DNA of 64,000 nt from Shinisaurus crocodilurus (GCA_021292165.1 CM037879.1:264623921-264687920); one strand, 5' to 3'. Shown: positions 33,962-46,064, numbered from the stretch's first letter. The notes: generated from the letters alone by a model not told the origin. Numbers and translations are program-made.

Positions 33962-34080
33962 CACACACAAAAATGTAGAATCTTCTTGTACCTTAAAGAC
34001 TAACGAATCTACTCTGTCATAAGCTTTCATGGACTACAGCCTACTTCATCAGATGCATGGAGTGTTATCAAGAGTTTCAG
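33962..34080 (+). mobile_element. Interspersed repeat (TTAAAGACTAACRAATTTA family)
   Basis: CTTGTACCTTAAAGACTAACGA, CATAAGCTTTCATGGACTAC and CTTCATCAGATGCATGG. A second piece at 55770-55915 has AAGACTAACAAATTTATTAT and its complement. I know the motif from amniote genomes but cannot name the family. Confidence 0.6.
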
Positions 34081-35497
34081 GTATATATACAGTACATATG
34101 CTGCGTGTGTGTGTGGGGGGGGGGGATTGTAAGCAGTGAAGTCAGAAGGAAATTATATGCAAGAAGTACCGACAGTGATAACCGCATTATTAACAGTGGC
34201 CATTCTCCATCTTCTGCACGCTGTATTGATTTAGTCTGCCATTGGCTGCCTTCCACCAATTTAAAAGCCAGGACAATGTTTGTTCCTTTAGTTAACGTTA
34301 TACTAGAAAAAGATCATTGTCCAGCGGCAGGTTATGATCAGTGTCAAAATATAATTCAGCAGCTGTGGTGCGAGACATGGCAGGCTGCGCACTGCATGGT
34401 GCTTTTGGTGTTCATGCACATGTACTGACACTAGAGTCAAGCTGCATCCACTCCAAGATTTAACTGCTAGAGGCCCGGGGGAGGGAGATGATGAGCCTAG
34501 CAACTCACAAGAAGAGTTTTAACACAGTGGTCTCATAAGGCAAAAATGGGGACAAAACAGAGGCACTGATTTACTCAGGACAAAGCAGCAGAAAACAGGG
34601 ACAGTGACCCAAATAAATAGGAAGAGGCAGAATGCTTGCTTTAGTGAGGGGAAGGGGTGACTCCAAGGAGCTGGCATTTCATATGCTGAAATGGCTTTAT
34701 CATTATCTTTCATTCCAGACAGATACATGTGGCAGCTTCCCCATGAGGGGTTTTATAGAGCTGTCATCAATGCTGCTGCTGCTGCACCTCCCACATCCAT
34801 TTTGATTACAGACTTGCGAGAGTCAGCTTTTTCAACCTCCTGTCCACAGCAATGGTTAGTTGCTTCCTATAATGAGCCTAATGTCATACTAATCTCACAT
34901 TAACGTGAGAGATCAGCCGCTCTTCTTATCGATACACACGTTCCAGTTCCATCTCTGTCTGATAGAGCTTTGTTGGGAGGTCAGCTCACTGCCACCACCC
35001 AAAAAGGCTACACGGTTTGAACTTGGTCCCGACTGGCTCGGGGAGAAGCATGCTTCCCATATCATCTTGTGGAAACACACCCAGCACCTGGACTGAGGAT
35101 GTTGAGCTCAAAGAGGAGCTCACACCTTCCCTAGCAAAGGTTCAGTTCCTGAGGAAGGCCCACCTCACATTTTGCAATCCAAGGCTTAGAGAATCCAATT
35201 AAAACTAAGCAAATAAATAGTGAAATAAACATAACCATAACTCATACTCTTGAGTCAAGTCATGGATTCAAGACTGATGCATGAATAAGAGACCTGAGGG
35301 AACCACTTCTCTAGTATCGGAGCTCCCCACCGCACAACCCATGTACTAAGGTGGAGCCCTGTTCTCAGTGCTCCATTCATCAGGAAGAAACTAGGCTGGT
35401 GAGCAGCGGGAGCAGGGCCCCTTTGGAACTGGTACCCCCATTATGGAAACACCTTCACCAGGAGACCCATCAAGCTCACTCTCTTATTGCTTTAGAA
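34081..35497. other. Unassigned intronic DNA
   Basis: No recognised repeat or exon; (GT)n and poly-G near 34106-34126. Confidence 0.3.
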
Positions 35498-35619
35498 CAG
35501 GGGTGGGCAACTTGTGTTCCTCCAGATGTTTCAGCCTACAACTACCATCAGCCCTAGCCAGCACAGCTAATGGTGAGATAATCCAAAACATCTGGAGGAC
35601 CACAAGTTGTCCACTCATG
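35498..35619. mobile_element. Palindromic hAT MITE with perfect 8-bp target duplication
   Basis: Begins CAGGGGTGGGCAACTTGTG and ends CACAAGTTGTCCACTCATG. Identical flanks CTTTAGAA at 35490-35497 and 35620-35627. Confidence 0.9.
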
Positions 35620-35999
35620 CTTTAGAAGTTTGTTGAAAGCAGTAACATTTCAGGGGGTATTTTACCATGATGGCTGATGTGTTTGCTGCCATTTTTAAAT
35701 GTTCTATCATTGTTTATAATTTGTATATTGTTATGTGCAATTTAATTTCTGCACTGAACATAGTGATATTATTTCTGCAATAGTTTTAATATGCTGTGAG
35801 TCTCCAAGAGAGCTCTATTCAAACTATAAATGAGGTATATGTTTTAAAATTAAATACCGAAGCACAAGGTCCCAAATGCCCCTTTTTTCATATCATCAAA
35901 AAAGCTTTGCCCCCACACTCCATAAAACATAATGGCTGCATTAAGATATCACATTCTTCAATCTTCCAAACCACGTACGCTGTCCTCCTTCCCCTTCCT

Positions 36000-36320
36000 C
36001 CTTCCACTTGAATGACTGGCTTAAGAGAAATTGGCGAACGGTGGTTTAAGTAATCCCTCCAAACCAGGTTTGCCATTATGGTTTGATCCTGGCTTGCAAA
36101 GATCACTCAAACCATAGTTTGCTGACTCGGATGTCACTCGAAACTCTGTTTTCACAAACCGAGCAATGTTCTGTTAACCCAGGCATGCAAAGGAAGTGGA
36201 GGGAGGATCATGGTTTGGAGGATCGTAGAACGCAGCACAGTCTGCTATGCTATTCTCTTGTGATGCTTTCCAAGACTCAATCAGTGCTCTGGCTTGTTAT
36301 TTTCTTTGATCCGCGTGCAT
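36000..36320. mobile_element. Decayed foldback element (AAACCATAGTTTG family)
   Basis: GGTTTGCCATTATGGTTTGA, CTCAAACCATAGTTTGCTGA, CGGATGTCACTCG and GGATCATGGTTTGGAGG are the family's paired words, but the arms are incomplete. Confidence 0.45.
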
Positions 36321-36587
36321 TCCTTCAGCCAGGGCCAGGTGTTTGTTTTGGTTTTTTATTGTCCTAGCTGTAGAAATATGGTTCAGGGACAAAGCACAGG
36401 CAACCTCAAGTTGACTAAGTGACTCCCCCAGAATCCCTTGCAACATCACAGAGGATTCTGGGTGCACATGCCGCTCACATGAGCAGCCAGCCATGCCAGA
36501 ACAAGGAGCAGAGCCTGGAGTAGCACACTTCTTCTGGCATGGCAGGTGTCACTCAAATTATTCTGCTTCACGTGGTCAGCCTAGCCA

Positions 36588-37167
36588 GAGGATAGGCAAC
36601 ATGGTGCCCCTCCAGACACATTTCTTGGTGCCTGCCAAGGGGCCCTGCCCACTCTTAAAAAATTTTTAACACATTTTCTTACCAGCAGTTGGGACTGCTA
36701 TGAAATAGGTTTCTGTTGGTGCTTGAAATCGTGGGTTCAAAGGGGCTGTTTAGTGGGTTGGGGCTCAGCCCTCACCTCTGCCTTGTACTCAGTCTTTTGA
36801 GCAGGTTACTTGTCCTTTGCCACGCCTCCCATAGTAGCCATTTTGTGGCAGTTCCCAGGAGAGTTTCTCAAATTGCCAAATACAGTAATACCTTGGATTG
36901 CAAGTAACTTGGTTTGAGAGCATTTTGCAAGACAAGCAAATTTTTAAATATTTATTTAATTTTTTTTTACTTGATATACAAACGACATCTTGCAATACAA
37001 GTACTGTAGTACGGCTTAAATTAAAAATCTCTGTACAAATTTTTTGGGGGGGATTTCGTTTTGATATAAGAGTGTTTTGGATTACAAGCACGTTTCCAGG
37101 AACAAATTATGCTCTCAATCCAAGGCATGACTGTATGCCCACAGCCCATAAAGGTTGCCTACCTCTG
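36588..37167. mobile_element. hAT-type element with nested Tigger-like MITE
   Basis: Ends CAGAGGATAGGCAACATGG and GTTGCCTACCTCTG are inverted repeats. Flanking AGCCTAGC and GGCCTAGT share 6 of 8 bases depending on where the end is set. The interior carries CCATTTTGTGGCAG as in other hAT copies and is interrupted at 36883-37133. Confidence 0.65.
36883..37133. mobile_element. Tigger/pogo-like mariner MITE (251 bp)
   Basis: Ends CAGTAATACCTTGGATTGCA and CTCAATCCAAGGCATGACTG, flanked by TA at 36881-36882 and 37134-37135. Closely matches 56158-56735, apart from the insertion in the latter. Confidence 0.85.
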
Positions 37168-38090
37168 GCCTAGTCTAATTTGTCTGTGATGCTGAGCAGC
37201 TTGAGCCGATAATATTCTTTCCAGCCCTCTGTGACTGAAGCGCCATGTGTGCTAACACAAGATTCCTCCTAGCCTTTCCCTTCACTCTTCTTTTATCCTG
37301 CTGAACCTGCACAAATGTTAATGTGGCATTTGAAATACTCCTACAGACCAGCTAGGCTTGTCAACATTTAGAACAGACCCCTATTTCCCCACCCAGCCTC
37401 AGTTACCGCATTATTATTTTTAAGACAGCACAAATTTGGTCAACTTAACTACCCATGTGATCAAGACAAAGATGATCGTGATTGATTTTGTGATGCCTGA
37501 AAACACAGCCTTTGATAAACATACATCTACTTGATAGGCCCTGGGCAGCAGTTCAACAGAAAATATTGGACCATACGTACCAGACCTGTATTTAGGGACT
37601 CCTGCAATAGCCAAGAAGCCACATTAGGGATTACTTTAGTGGGGATATGCATGTAAATGGGGCATAAAGAGAAATGAAGCAGAAATACAAAAGATATACT
37701 AATTGAATAATTTGCGCCAAACTGAATTGTACTCTTAATTAGACCAGCATATACCAACTCTGCAGGAACACTGTGTACTGCCCTGTTTGTGGCTCTGCAG
37801 CAAAGCCTGTGGGGGTTTTTCCTACCTTGGGGAGCCATTCATAGGGTCAGTGTAATTGCGTACTCCGGTCTCTCTCTGTTTTATCCCCTCTTCCAGAAAT
37901 TAAGTGTCATAAACGTGAGGTTCCATATTTATGGAGGTCACATAGGTGGGAACAGAGAACATAAAAAGGAGTGATGAAAAATGTAAATAAATCCAAATAT
38001 GGGAATCTATGTGCCTTAATTCACTCTACCCATGAGCTCTTTATTAAAGTGGTGGCCTCTGATAGAAAGGTCACTCTACCTGTGGTCCAT
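37168..38090. other. Unassigned intronic DNA
   Basis: No recognised exon or repeat. Confidence 0.3.
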
Positions 38091-38101
38091 GCCACTCCTT
38101 T

Positions 38102-39182
38102 ATGAACTATCATCCTATCTTCTTTGTTATGAAGATATTCTTCCTATGCAACGTCTACCTAAAGCCACTGGAAGCTATCATCAGGATGTTTGGGGTGCAT
38201 TGTCATCAATATGCAGATGACACGCAGCTCTACCTCTCCTTTAAGTCCTCACCGAAGTTGGCTGTTGAAACCCTGTCCAAGTGCCTGGAGGCAGTGGGTG
38301 GCTGGATGGGAAGGAACATGCTGAGGCTGAACCCCGACAAGACCGAGGTACTTCTGGTGGGAGACAAGGGGAGGTTAGGGGATGTTGACCTGGTGCTGAA
38401 TGGGGTACATCTACCCCTGAAAGACCAGGTCCGCAGCTTGGGGGTCATTCTAGACTCCCAGCTGTCCATGGAGGCTCAAGTGTCAGCTGTGAGCCAGGCG
38501 GCACTGTATCAACTCCATCTGATACGGCAGCTGCGCTCCTACCTTCCTAATCATTTGCTCCCATCAGTGGTTCATGCCTTGGTCTCCTCTCGCCTAGACT
38601 ACTGTAATGCGCTCTGTGTGGGGTTACCCTGGAAGACGGTTCTGGTTAAAGGCAGCCGCCGGCGAGACCACATCACACCAGTGCTGAAGGAGTTGCACTG
38701 GCTACCAGTTGCTTGCCGGGCCGAATTCAAGGTGTTGGTTTTGACCTTTAAAACTCTATATGGCTCCGGTCCAGCTTATCTCAAGGAGCACCTCCAGCAA
38801 CACCAAGTAGGCCGCTCAACAAGGTCTGCCGCGGACAGCCTTCTCCTTGTCCCATCAGCCAGAGCAGCCAGGCTGGTGGGGACTAGGAAGAGGGCCTTCT
38901 CTGTGGTGGCCCCCAAGTTATGGAACTCCCTCCCCAGTGACCTTCATCATGCCCCCTCCTTGATGAACTTCCGCTGGGCTTTAAAAACATGGCTTTTCAG
39001 GTGGGAATATGGGGTGGGTTAGGGTTTTTTTTTAAACTTATACTTTTAATTGTGTTTTAATTATGTTTTAATGTAGTTTTAATTGGGTTTTATTGTATTT
39101 TAATTATTGTACATCACCCAGGGCGGCCGAGTGACTGGCCAGATGGGCGATTTAAAAATATAATAAATAAATAAATAAATAA
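38102..39182 (+). mobile_element. L2-group LINE: reverse-transcriptase C-terminal ORF and 3' UTR
   Basis: 38102-39022 is open for 306 codons. The catalytic YADD box appears as HQYADDTQLYLSF, followed by MLRLNPDKTEVLLVGD, VRSLGVILDSQLSMEAQV, SSRLDYCNALCVGLP, HWLPVACRAEFKVLVLTFK and RKRAFSVVAPKLWNSLP. About 20 residues normally between GLP and RRDHI (a KLQLVQN..ARLLTG block, seen at 51023-51268) are missing in frame. The palm start and endonuclease are absent. 3' UTR ends in ATAATAAATAAATAAATAAA. Confidence 0.93.
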
Positions 39183-39411
39183 AGCGGCTTGCCTGCCACT
39201 GCAGGCACACCCTGCTCAAGGGTGTCACCATTTCAGCAATAATGAACAGACAGACAGCTCTCTTCAGTATGTTGTAATTGAACAGTAAGGAAAGACAAAC
39301 AGGGAAAAACACACCACTCCAGCCACAAGTCTGTTTATTTAAATGTTGAAGTAGAGAATGCAATTATAAGCTACACACAGGTTCCAATTAGCCATCATCA
39401 ATCAATTTATT

Positions 39412-39772
39412 CAGGGCCTGCATCAAGGGTAGGCATGGACGGGCACCTGCCCAGGGCCCCACACCCCAGCAGGGGCCCTCTGACAAGAGCCTCCTAGAAT
39501 CGCTCCTCCCCTTCACCATTGCAACCTGCTTGTTGACCTGCCTCTCGCTCCGGCCCAGACAACAGTGGCAGTGAGGAGGAGGAAGAGCAAATGCCACGGC
39601 CTACTTGCTCACTGGCTCTCTGTCTGTCTGTCAAGCAAGCAAGTGGTAACGATGACGAGAAAGAGGATGAGGAGCAAGAGCAGCTGTATCAGTGACAGTG
39701 AGAAGGTAGCCTCTCTGACGGAGGAGTCCAATTTAGGGTGTCCTGCCCAAGAGCCCTCAAAAAACTAGAGCC
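39412..39772 (+). mobile_element. GC-rich hAT-like dispersed repeat, copy 3
   Basis: CAGGGCCTGCATCAAGGGTA start, TTGCAACCTGCTTGTTGACC, CTCTCGCTCCGGCCCAGACA, GGCTCTCTGTCTGTCTGTCA and GGGTGTCCTGCCCAAGAGCC. Right end near AGAGCCGGCATTGA. Homologous to 15797 (reverse) and 17673. Confidence 0.7.
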
Positions 39773-39839
39773 GGCATTGAATCTATTGATCCAATCCTCA
39801 GAATTCATAATAAAACCTAAGAGTGCTTCCAGATGAGGC

Positions 39840-40490
39840 TTTTGTGGTGTCAACATCCTGCATCATTCACAGAAGTTTATTGGGGGGGGGGGGTTTCTAG
39901 TCACTGATATCTTCTACTCATGCCCCTCCCATGTTTTCTCACCGCTTTTTCCGTCTTTTTTCATAATGCAAGAAATCCATTAAGGAGACAAAGACAGAAC
40001 AGCCACACAATGTCTTCTGATTGCCAGTGCTAAGGGTCTGGAAGCACCCTTAGTTGCTATCCTGCTCACATGTCTGTGGGTTTAAGAAGGCTTCACTGGC
40101 TAGCATGATTGTTATGAAGGTAAAAAGGGAAAGAATATGGCTGAGGTTCTCCATTTTTTGAAGAAGAGAGAAAGCATCTGACAATGTGACAAGCAAGTAG
40201 AGAGGCCTGGCCTAGCTGAATAGTACAGTCTTGGATAGTCACTGGTCACACAGGGCCACTTCATACATTGAAGCTTCCAACTGGAAGCCACATAAAACTG
40301 CCTCCACATGTGGACTGTGCAGACATAACTTTGGTGTGGACTGAAACACATATACAGAGCAAGGAACATGCATGCTCGGGCCTCACCCCTACACATAGTG
40401 AGAATAAGGTCTGCACAGGATCCACACACATACATGGGCTTTCTCCATGCACGAGGTTTGTCCAGATGTTTCTTTGTTGTTGTTGTTAAT
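39840..40490. other. Unassigned intronic DNA
   Basis: Poly-G run at 39881-39892. Words GGGCCACTTCATACATTG and CACATGTGGACTGTGCAG near 40253 suggest another decayed MITE but no full arms were found. Confidence 0.3.
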
Positions 40491-40660
40491 ACAAAAATTT
40501 AGGTATATCCTGCTTTCGCTTTGCTCCTTCAAAGGAGTTGCTCAGAGCAGTTAACATTTAAAAAAAAAACACACAAAAAAAATTGAAAATAATGCTGCCA
40601 TTAAACAATTACCACAAACAAGCCACAATTAAAAGCAGCATGTTATGCCAAACTTAAAAC
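40491..40660 (-). mobile_element. LINE 3' tail
   Basis: TTAGGTATATCCTGC, GGAGTTGCTCAGAGCAGTTAAC and AAAAGCAGCATG are the complement of the L2-group 3' end. Confidence 0.5.
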
Positions 40661-40974
40661 GATCAGGTAGCAGTGATAGGAAATACTTCTACTAGAGATT
40701 CCAGAGCACCACGGCCAGTTAAAATAGATAATACTAAGCAAGAAGGACAAATAGTCTCACCTAATAGAAGGCAGCTTCCTAGGATACACACGGCTAGCCA
40801 GTACACACAAAATGCCTTGCGGTGTGGGCAGCCATCAGGCAGAGACAGTTTCTACAGGTCCCCACATGGCGGTCTTAATGAGTGTGAGTAGCAGCACTTA
40901 ATCTCTTGTTCTTCAGAGCCAACCTGGTGACAGCAACTTCAGTAAAGCCAGGAGCACCTAGCTCAGTTGCACCT

Positions 40975-41175
40975 CTCGCAATAAAACTCTAATGAAAATA
41001 AATTGATATGTATTTACCCATATGCCGAGGAGCATATGGTTAATGTGTTTAGGCATCACTAATGAAGTTAAGCCTCAGCTAAATTTGTTGGCTGACGGAT
41101 AAAGACTGTACTCAACAGCAAATCAAGGTTGACAGTAATTTTAGCTGTATGGCTGCTATTTGGGATGCTTTAAAA
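40975..41175. promoter_or_regulatory. Possible conserved non-coding element
   Basis: Short repeat-free AT-rich block (TCTAATGAAAATAAATTGAT, CACTAATGAAGTTAAGCC, GACAGTAATTTTAGCTG) ending at a poly-A run. Weak, composition only. Confidence 0.22.
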
Positions 41176-41441
41176 AAAAAAAAAAAAAGGTGTGCTAATT
41201 TTGAAAAACGTGTCTTGGACCTACCAAGTTTCACAAGTAGAGTCACAGCAATTTGGTGTCAGGCACTGCCGGAATCAAACTGAGAACCCTGTGGATACGG
41301 CAGTAGTTTCCTGCTCTCTGAACCAGTGACTGAAGGAGGGGAAAGGAGGTACAGTAGTTCAACCTGGGACGCTTGTGCAACTTCCCAGAATCCTCCTGGC
41401 CGGAAAAATCAAGTGACACCTGAAGGCCAATCTCATTAGAG

Positions 41442-41577
41442 CAGGGCTCTCCAACCTTGGGTCCCCAGATGTTGCTGGACTACAGCTCCCAGAATCCCTT
41501 GCCATTAGCCATGCTGGCTGGGTATGCTGGGAGCTGTAGGTCAGCTACATCTGGGGACCCAAGGTTGGGGAGCCCTG
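41442..41577. mobile_element. Palindromic hAT MITE
   Basis: CAGGGCTCTCCAACCTTGGG and complement. Flanks CATTAGAG and CATTAGAC match at 7 of 8. Very close to the copies at 9416 and 61895. Confidence 0.9.
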
Positions 41578-41788
41578 CATTAGACTGTCTGACATAAACC
41601 TCTCGGTGAGGCTGCACTCCTTCAGCCTAGGCAATTTGTCACTGCCAAGTAAGTTCCCTTCTGTTCTGCCAGGCTATTAGTATTCTGCCCAGCTACTTGC
41701 CTGTCCCAATATACTTATCTGCCCTGGGGCAATTCAACCAAGCCAATATTTCTGCAACCACTGACATAAACAATGCATTAAAAATATA

Positions 41789-41957
41789 TACAGTATTTTT
41801 CCATGTATAAGACTATACTTTTCCCTAAAATCGTTAGACTAAAAATTGAGGGTCGTCTTATACACGGAAGTAAGCAGAGGAGAGAACCGCGTGGTTGCGA
41901 AACTGCCCAGTGGGGGCGTCTTATACATGGGGGCGTCTTATAGACGGAAAAATACGG
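41789..41957. mobile_element. TA-flanked mariner/Tigger-like MITE
   Basis: ACAGTATTTTTCCATGTATAAGAC and GTCTTATAGACGGAAAAATACGGTA are inverted ends next to TA. Internal GGGGGCGTCTTATACATGG is a tandem copy of the end sequence. Confidence 0.75.
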
Positions 41958-42119
41958 TATCAATCAGACTCCTTTATCATTCTGTTTCTGTTAACTGATT
42001 AAAATGTTCAAGGCATCTCTTTAACATACTCCACTATGTTTGTTCACAGAGCAATTCCCCTTTAAGTGTGCTGGTACAAAAGAGGCATTAGTCTGGCTTG
42101 GCTAATTCTGGATATTCAT

Positions 42120-42425
42120 TGGACCTGCAACAATATGTTGCAGTGTGGAGCGCTCCTGTTCAGGATGCCAGCTAGCCAGCCATGCCCTTCTTCAGGATAC
42201 TCCATTCCATCCCCCACCCCCACTTTCCATTTTCCCTTTCCAACAGTCAGTCCGCATTCTGTGGCCACTACACAGTCCTCATTGGACAGGGTTTTTCCCT
42301 AAATATTTTCAGTACTTCTGCAAACCTCAGAGTTTCCCCAGAGACTGTCAATGTTCCCCCCTTGTGTGTGGATGGTGCCATTTCAGCTATTTAAGGATTG
42401 GCACTCAGACAATTGTTTAATATTA
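42120..42425 (+). mobile_element. Interspersed repeat, uninterrupted copy of the 4168-5215 family
   Basis: Begins GGACCTGCAACAATATGTTG and continues GATACTCCATTCCATC, TTCTGCAAACCTCAGAG, GGATGGTGCCATTTC. It shows the empty site for the hAT insertion at 4266. Confidence 0.65.
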
Positions 42426-42589
42426 GTTTATCCGATCGAAAAACCTTTTTTGCTTGCCCCTTAGGGCCACTTCACACATTACAATTTTGATGGGTATGCA
42501 TTAAGGATGTACTTTGTGAAGTCGCAACTGTTAATATTTGAAGCAGCAATGGGACAATTATTCGAGATGATAGAGGTGTACAAAACTGA

Positions 42590-43262
42590 CAGATGATAGA
42601 GGTGTGCAAAATTATGTATGGTGTGGAGAAAATGGATAGGGAGACATTTTTCTCCCACTCTCATACTAGAACCCGGGGTCATCCCATGAAGCTGATTGGT
42701 GGGAGATTCAGGACACATAAAAGGAAATATTTCTTTACACAGCACATAGTTAAACTATGGAATAATTCACTCATATTCGTGTGGGAACTCTCATCACTCA
42801 CCAAAACTTAGAAATTATGCCTGGAGAAAGTAGATACAGAGAAGTTTTTCTCCTCTTCTCATAATACTAGAACCCAGGGTCATCTAGTGAAGCTCAATGG
42901 TGTGAGATTCAGGAAAGATAAAAGGAAGTACTTCTTCATATAGATAAACTAGGGAATTCGCTGCCATAAGATGTAGTGATGGCCACCAATTTGGATGGCT
43001 TTAAAAGGGGATTAGACAAATTCATGGAGGAGAATGCAATTAATGGCCACTAGTCCTAATGGCTACATATTACCTCCGGTATCAGAGGCAGTATGCTTCT
43101 GTATACCAGTTGCTCAGTGACACGAGGGTACCATTTCTCTCATGTCCTACTTGTTAGCTTCCCAAAGGCCACTGGTTGGCCACTGTGTGAAAAGAATGCT
43201 GAACTAGATAAGCCTTTGGTCTGATCAAGCAAGCATGGCTCTTATGTTCTTATGGCCCTTCA
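42590..43262 (+). mobile_element. CR1 LINE coding end plus 3' UTR (rearranged)
   Basis: Translation contains VCKIMYGVEKMDRETFFSHS and GRFRTHKRKYFFTQHIVKLW, then a second, overlapping copy of the same segment (42820-42960). Next come WMALKGD-type frames and the 3' UTR (TCAGAGGCAGTATGCTTCTG, GTTGGCCACTGTGTG, CTTATGTTCTTATGG). The double segment looks like a tandem duplication or two copies. Confidence 0.82.
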
Positions 43263-44357
43263 AAAGATGGAGACAGCCCTGATCCCAAGGATCACAAGTC
43301 TATGGGCTTCCCATAGTTAACTGTGGGAAGAGAAGATCCATGCATTTATAGTCAACTAAAGAAATCCAATGTTCTCAGAGAGCAGGACTAGGATTTGAGA
43401 GGCCTTCAATTCAAGGTCCAGAATGTCCATTTGTAAAACAGCAGTGAAGGCATCTCTTCAGAGGATTATTGAGGACCAATGCAGTAAGGGTTATAATAAA
43501 GCACTTTACAGAAGCAAATTGTCCATGCTAATGATTACTAAATTAAACCATGACTATTACACATTGGGTGGTATTAAATATACTAGTCATCTTGCTTCCC
43601 TCCTCCAAAAAGCATCTTCCTCATCCGTTGGAAGGATGTTTCTGTTACACACTTCATTACCCTCCTGATGCGTACTAGTGCTGTGTGAAGTTTGGCCATC
43701 ACAGAAATCAGAGGGGAAGTAAAATTGTTTCCCAATTAAAATTGATAGTATTGACTGAGAGGGGCTGTTCTCACTAACAGGGCTGGAGAGACAAGGGAGA
43801 AAACAGTGTAAGATTTCAGAATCTCCAGAAGAGGATGAAGTATTGTGACCTGCACTTTTTCAAATCTATGTGTTCACAAGCAAAGGAGTGTGAGACAGTA
43901 TCAGTCACACAGCAGTTGGGAAGTAGCCTAATATGACTGACTGAGCAGTTATATTTTACTTCCTGACAGCAGACTCTGTCAAGAGTTATTCTAGGTAATT
44001 ATTCAGAGGATGGCTGTTAGATTTGTCTGATATTCCCCTCCCCAAAGTACCCTCCTAAAGAATGTTTGATTTTTAAGTGCAAATCACCCCCATTTTTAGA
44101 CAATTAAAATCTTTTCTCAAAGTTGAATCCACTGGTTGAATTGAGCTTCACTGTGAAACCTGGTAAACATCTACTGAAGAAAAACGTCATAATGGTGGGT
44201 ATTTAGATTTCTCATGTTCTTAACAGTAAACAAAGAATAACTGTTGAAACACTCATCTTCCAACCACGCTGCCCAAGAAGATTGTTAGAATTTAGGTGCT
44301 TTCTCCTCCACTATATATAAATTAGAAAAATATTTTATATATGATGATAGATTTTTC
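43263..44357. other. Unassigned intronic DNA
   Basis: No recognised repeat or exon. Confidence 0.3.
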
Positions 44358-44420
44358 ATAGATCATAGAGTTGGAAGGAGCCTACAAGGCCATCGAGTCC
44401 AACCCCCTGCTCAATGCAGG
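44358..44420 (-). mobile_element. CR1 3' terminus
   Basis: ATCATAGAGTTGGAAGGAGCC and CATCGAGTCCAACCCCCTGC are the complement of the CR1 3' end; a similar piece in the other orientation is at 55255-55335. Confidence 0.75.
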
Positions 44421-45700
44421 AAACTAGAGGAGGGGTCTCCCATCCAAGTAAGAACCAGGCTTGACCCTGCTTAGCTTTCCACGCTCAGACAAGCTGAGCC
44501 AGTGTAAGCCACAGGCCTGTATTTAGATAGACAGACAGACACACACACAGAGAGAGATGGCAAAGTGGCAAGAATGAATTGTCTAGTGAATCTGTTGGCT
44601 CACACAATTTTGCAGATGTTATGAGCTTTTAGTGCACGTTCTCCTCCAAATGGGGGTGACAACAAGAGCTTCACAGTTTTCTGTTTTCAAGTTTCCATGT
44701 AGTAAATATCAGAGCAAGTGGCAAGTAAGTACTCTCCCCTCACTTCCATTCTGTCCGTCTCTGCAAAAGCAACACCAAACCATATGTGGGCATTTCACTC
44801 TCTTTGTATTCTGTAATTAAAACTGGGAATGCAGACAATGCGTTCTCAGCTTCTTCCCCTTCAGCTCAACATTCACTTCTTTACAGACCTATTCCGTTTA
44901 CAGTTTCCAATATCTAGTTTCTACAGCTTCTTGGCCCTTGAATCTAGTTCCAGAATTCTGCCAGGGTTGATTTCAGTTACTCCATACCACTTTGCATTTT
45001 GCTTGTCTTTACTTCTTTATCAAAGGGTGTCTTTTTGGCAGATGTGGAGCAAGGAACGGAGAGGCATTTTCTTTATCTTCCCTGCCCCTGCCCCTCGCCC
45101 CCTCCATCCTCCCAACAGCTATAAAACAGTTCAGCCCAGCCAGACCAAAAACTAAATAAGACAAAGCCCACCCATTCTCCCCCCCCCATTCCCTACAACA
45201 GCCCCATTTTCCATTCAACCAAAGTGGGCCACTCAGAAGAAGCAGCACAGGAGCTACAAGTAGGCCAGACAGGAATAAACAGAGCAAACAAAGGATATCC
45301 TGTCCACCCTGAGAGAGGCTAAAGAAAGAGTGATGTCTCCATTAAAATTCAAGGCAGGGAAGCGGCATGCAGCCTGTCAACAGCCTGGCTAATCAAATAA
45401 AATAAAAAAGGGGGGGGAGAGGAAAGGAGGAAAGGTTTACTACGGAGATTGAAGGAAAACATATGGCAATGTGTAGATGCAGAAAGACCCAACGCCACTT
45501 GACGGGCACTTTGCAGTGTTATAATTTCTCTCATCAAGTCAAAATGAACAAAGGGCAAATTCACACCATCATCTCTGCACATGTGGGTCACTTGAAATGG
45601 CTGCACACTTTGGCTCTTTGACTACGGTGAGCCACTCACTGCACTCTCTCCACTCACTGCGCAATCACTGCAAGCCACGGTTCGGCAGTATTCCCAATCC
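44421..45700. other. Unassigned intronic DNA
   Basis: No exon with splice borders. 45009-45287 has an open minus frame without a known motif. Confidence 0.3.
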
Positions 45701-46060
45701 GCATTTATGGGGCACATATTTAGGCTGCGATCTATTGGTCCCTGGGAGGGTGCCCCAGGGGCCCCAGGATTTTTTTGGATCTCCCCCTCCAGGGGTGGAG
45801 AGAGAAGCTCACCCTCAGAAGGGGAGAGCCGACCTCGACAAGCCTCCTCCATGAAGCTGCGGAAAGGTCAGGGAACCTTGATGTCCGAGAGCAAAATGGG
45901 GAAGCGTTCCAGGGGCACTCCCTGGAAGTGCCAGGAAAGGCTTTGCATCTGCATGATCCAAGGTCCTCCCATGCCCCTGGAACAGGGGAAGAACTACACC
46001 AGTGCTGAAGCTGGCATAGTCCATTACCCACCCATTGCAATCAATGGGAGGGAAACTGTT
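45701..46060. other. GC- and CpG-richer block, origin unknown
   Basis: This stretch is open in several frames on both strands simply because it is GC-rich. Words such as GGGTGCCCCAGGGGCCCC and CACTCCCTGGAAGTGCCAGG hint at decayed palindromic arms. I cannot assign it to a family or gene. Confidence 0.35.
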
Positions 46061-46064
46061 TAAG

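Noticed and set aside
41380..41410. GGFWE-like peptide on the minus strand
   Set aside because: It resembles the start of the 53-nt exon by chance; the rest does not match and the real exon was found at 12754-12806.
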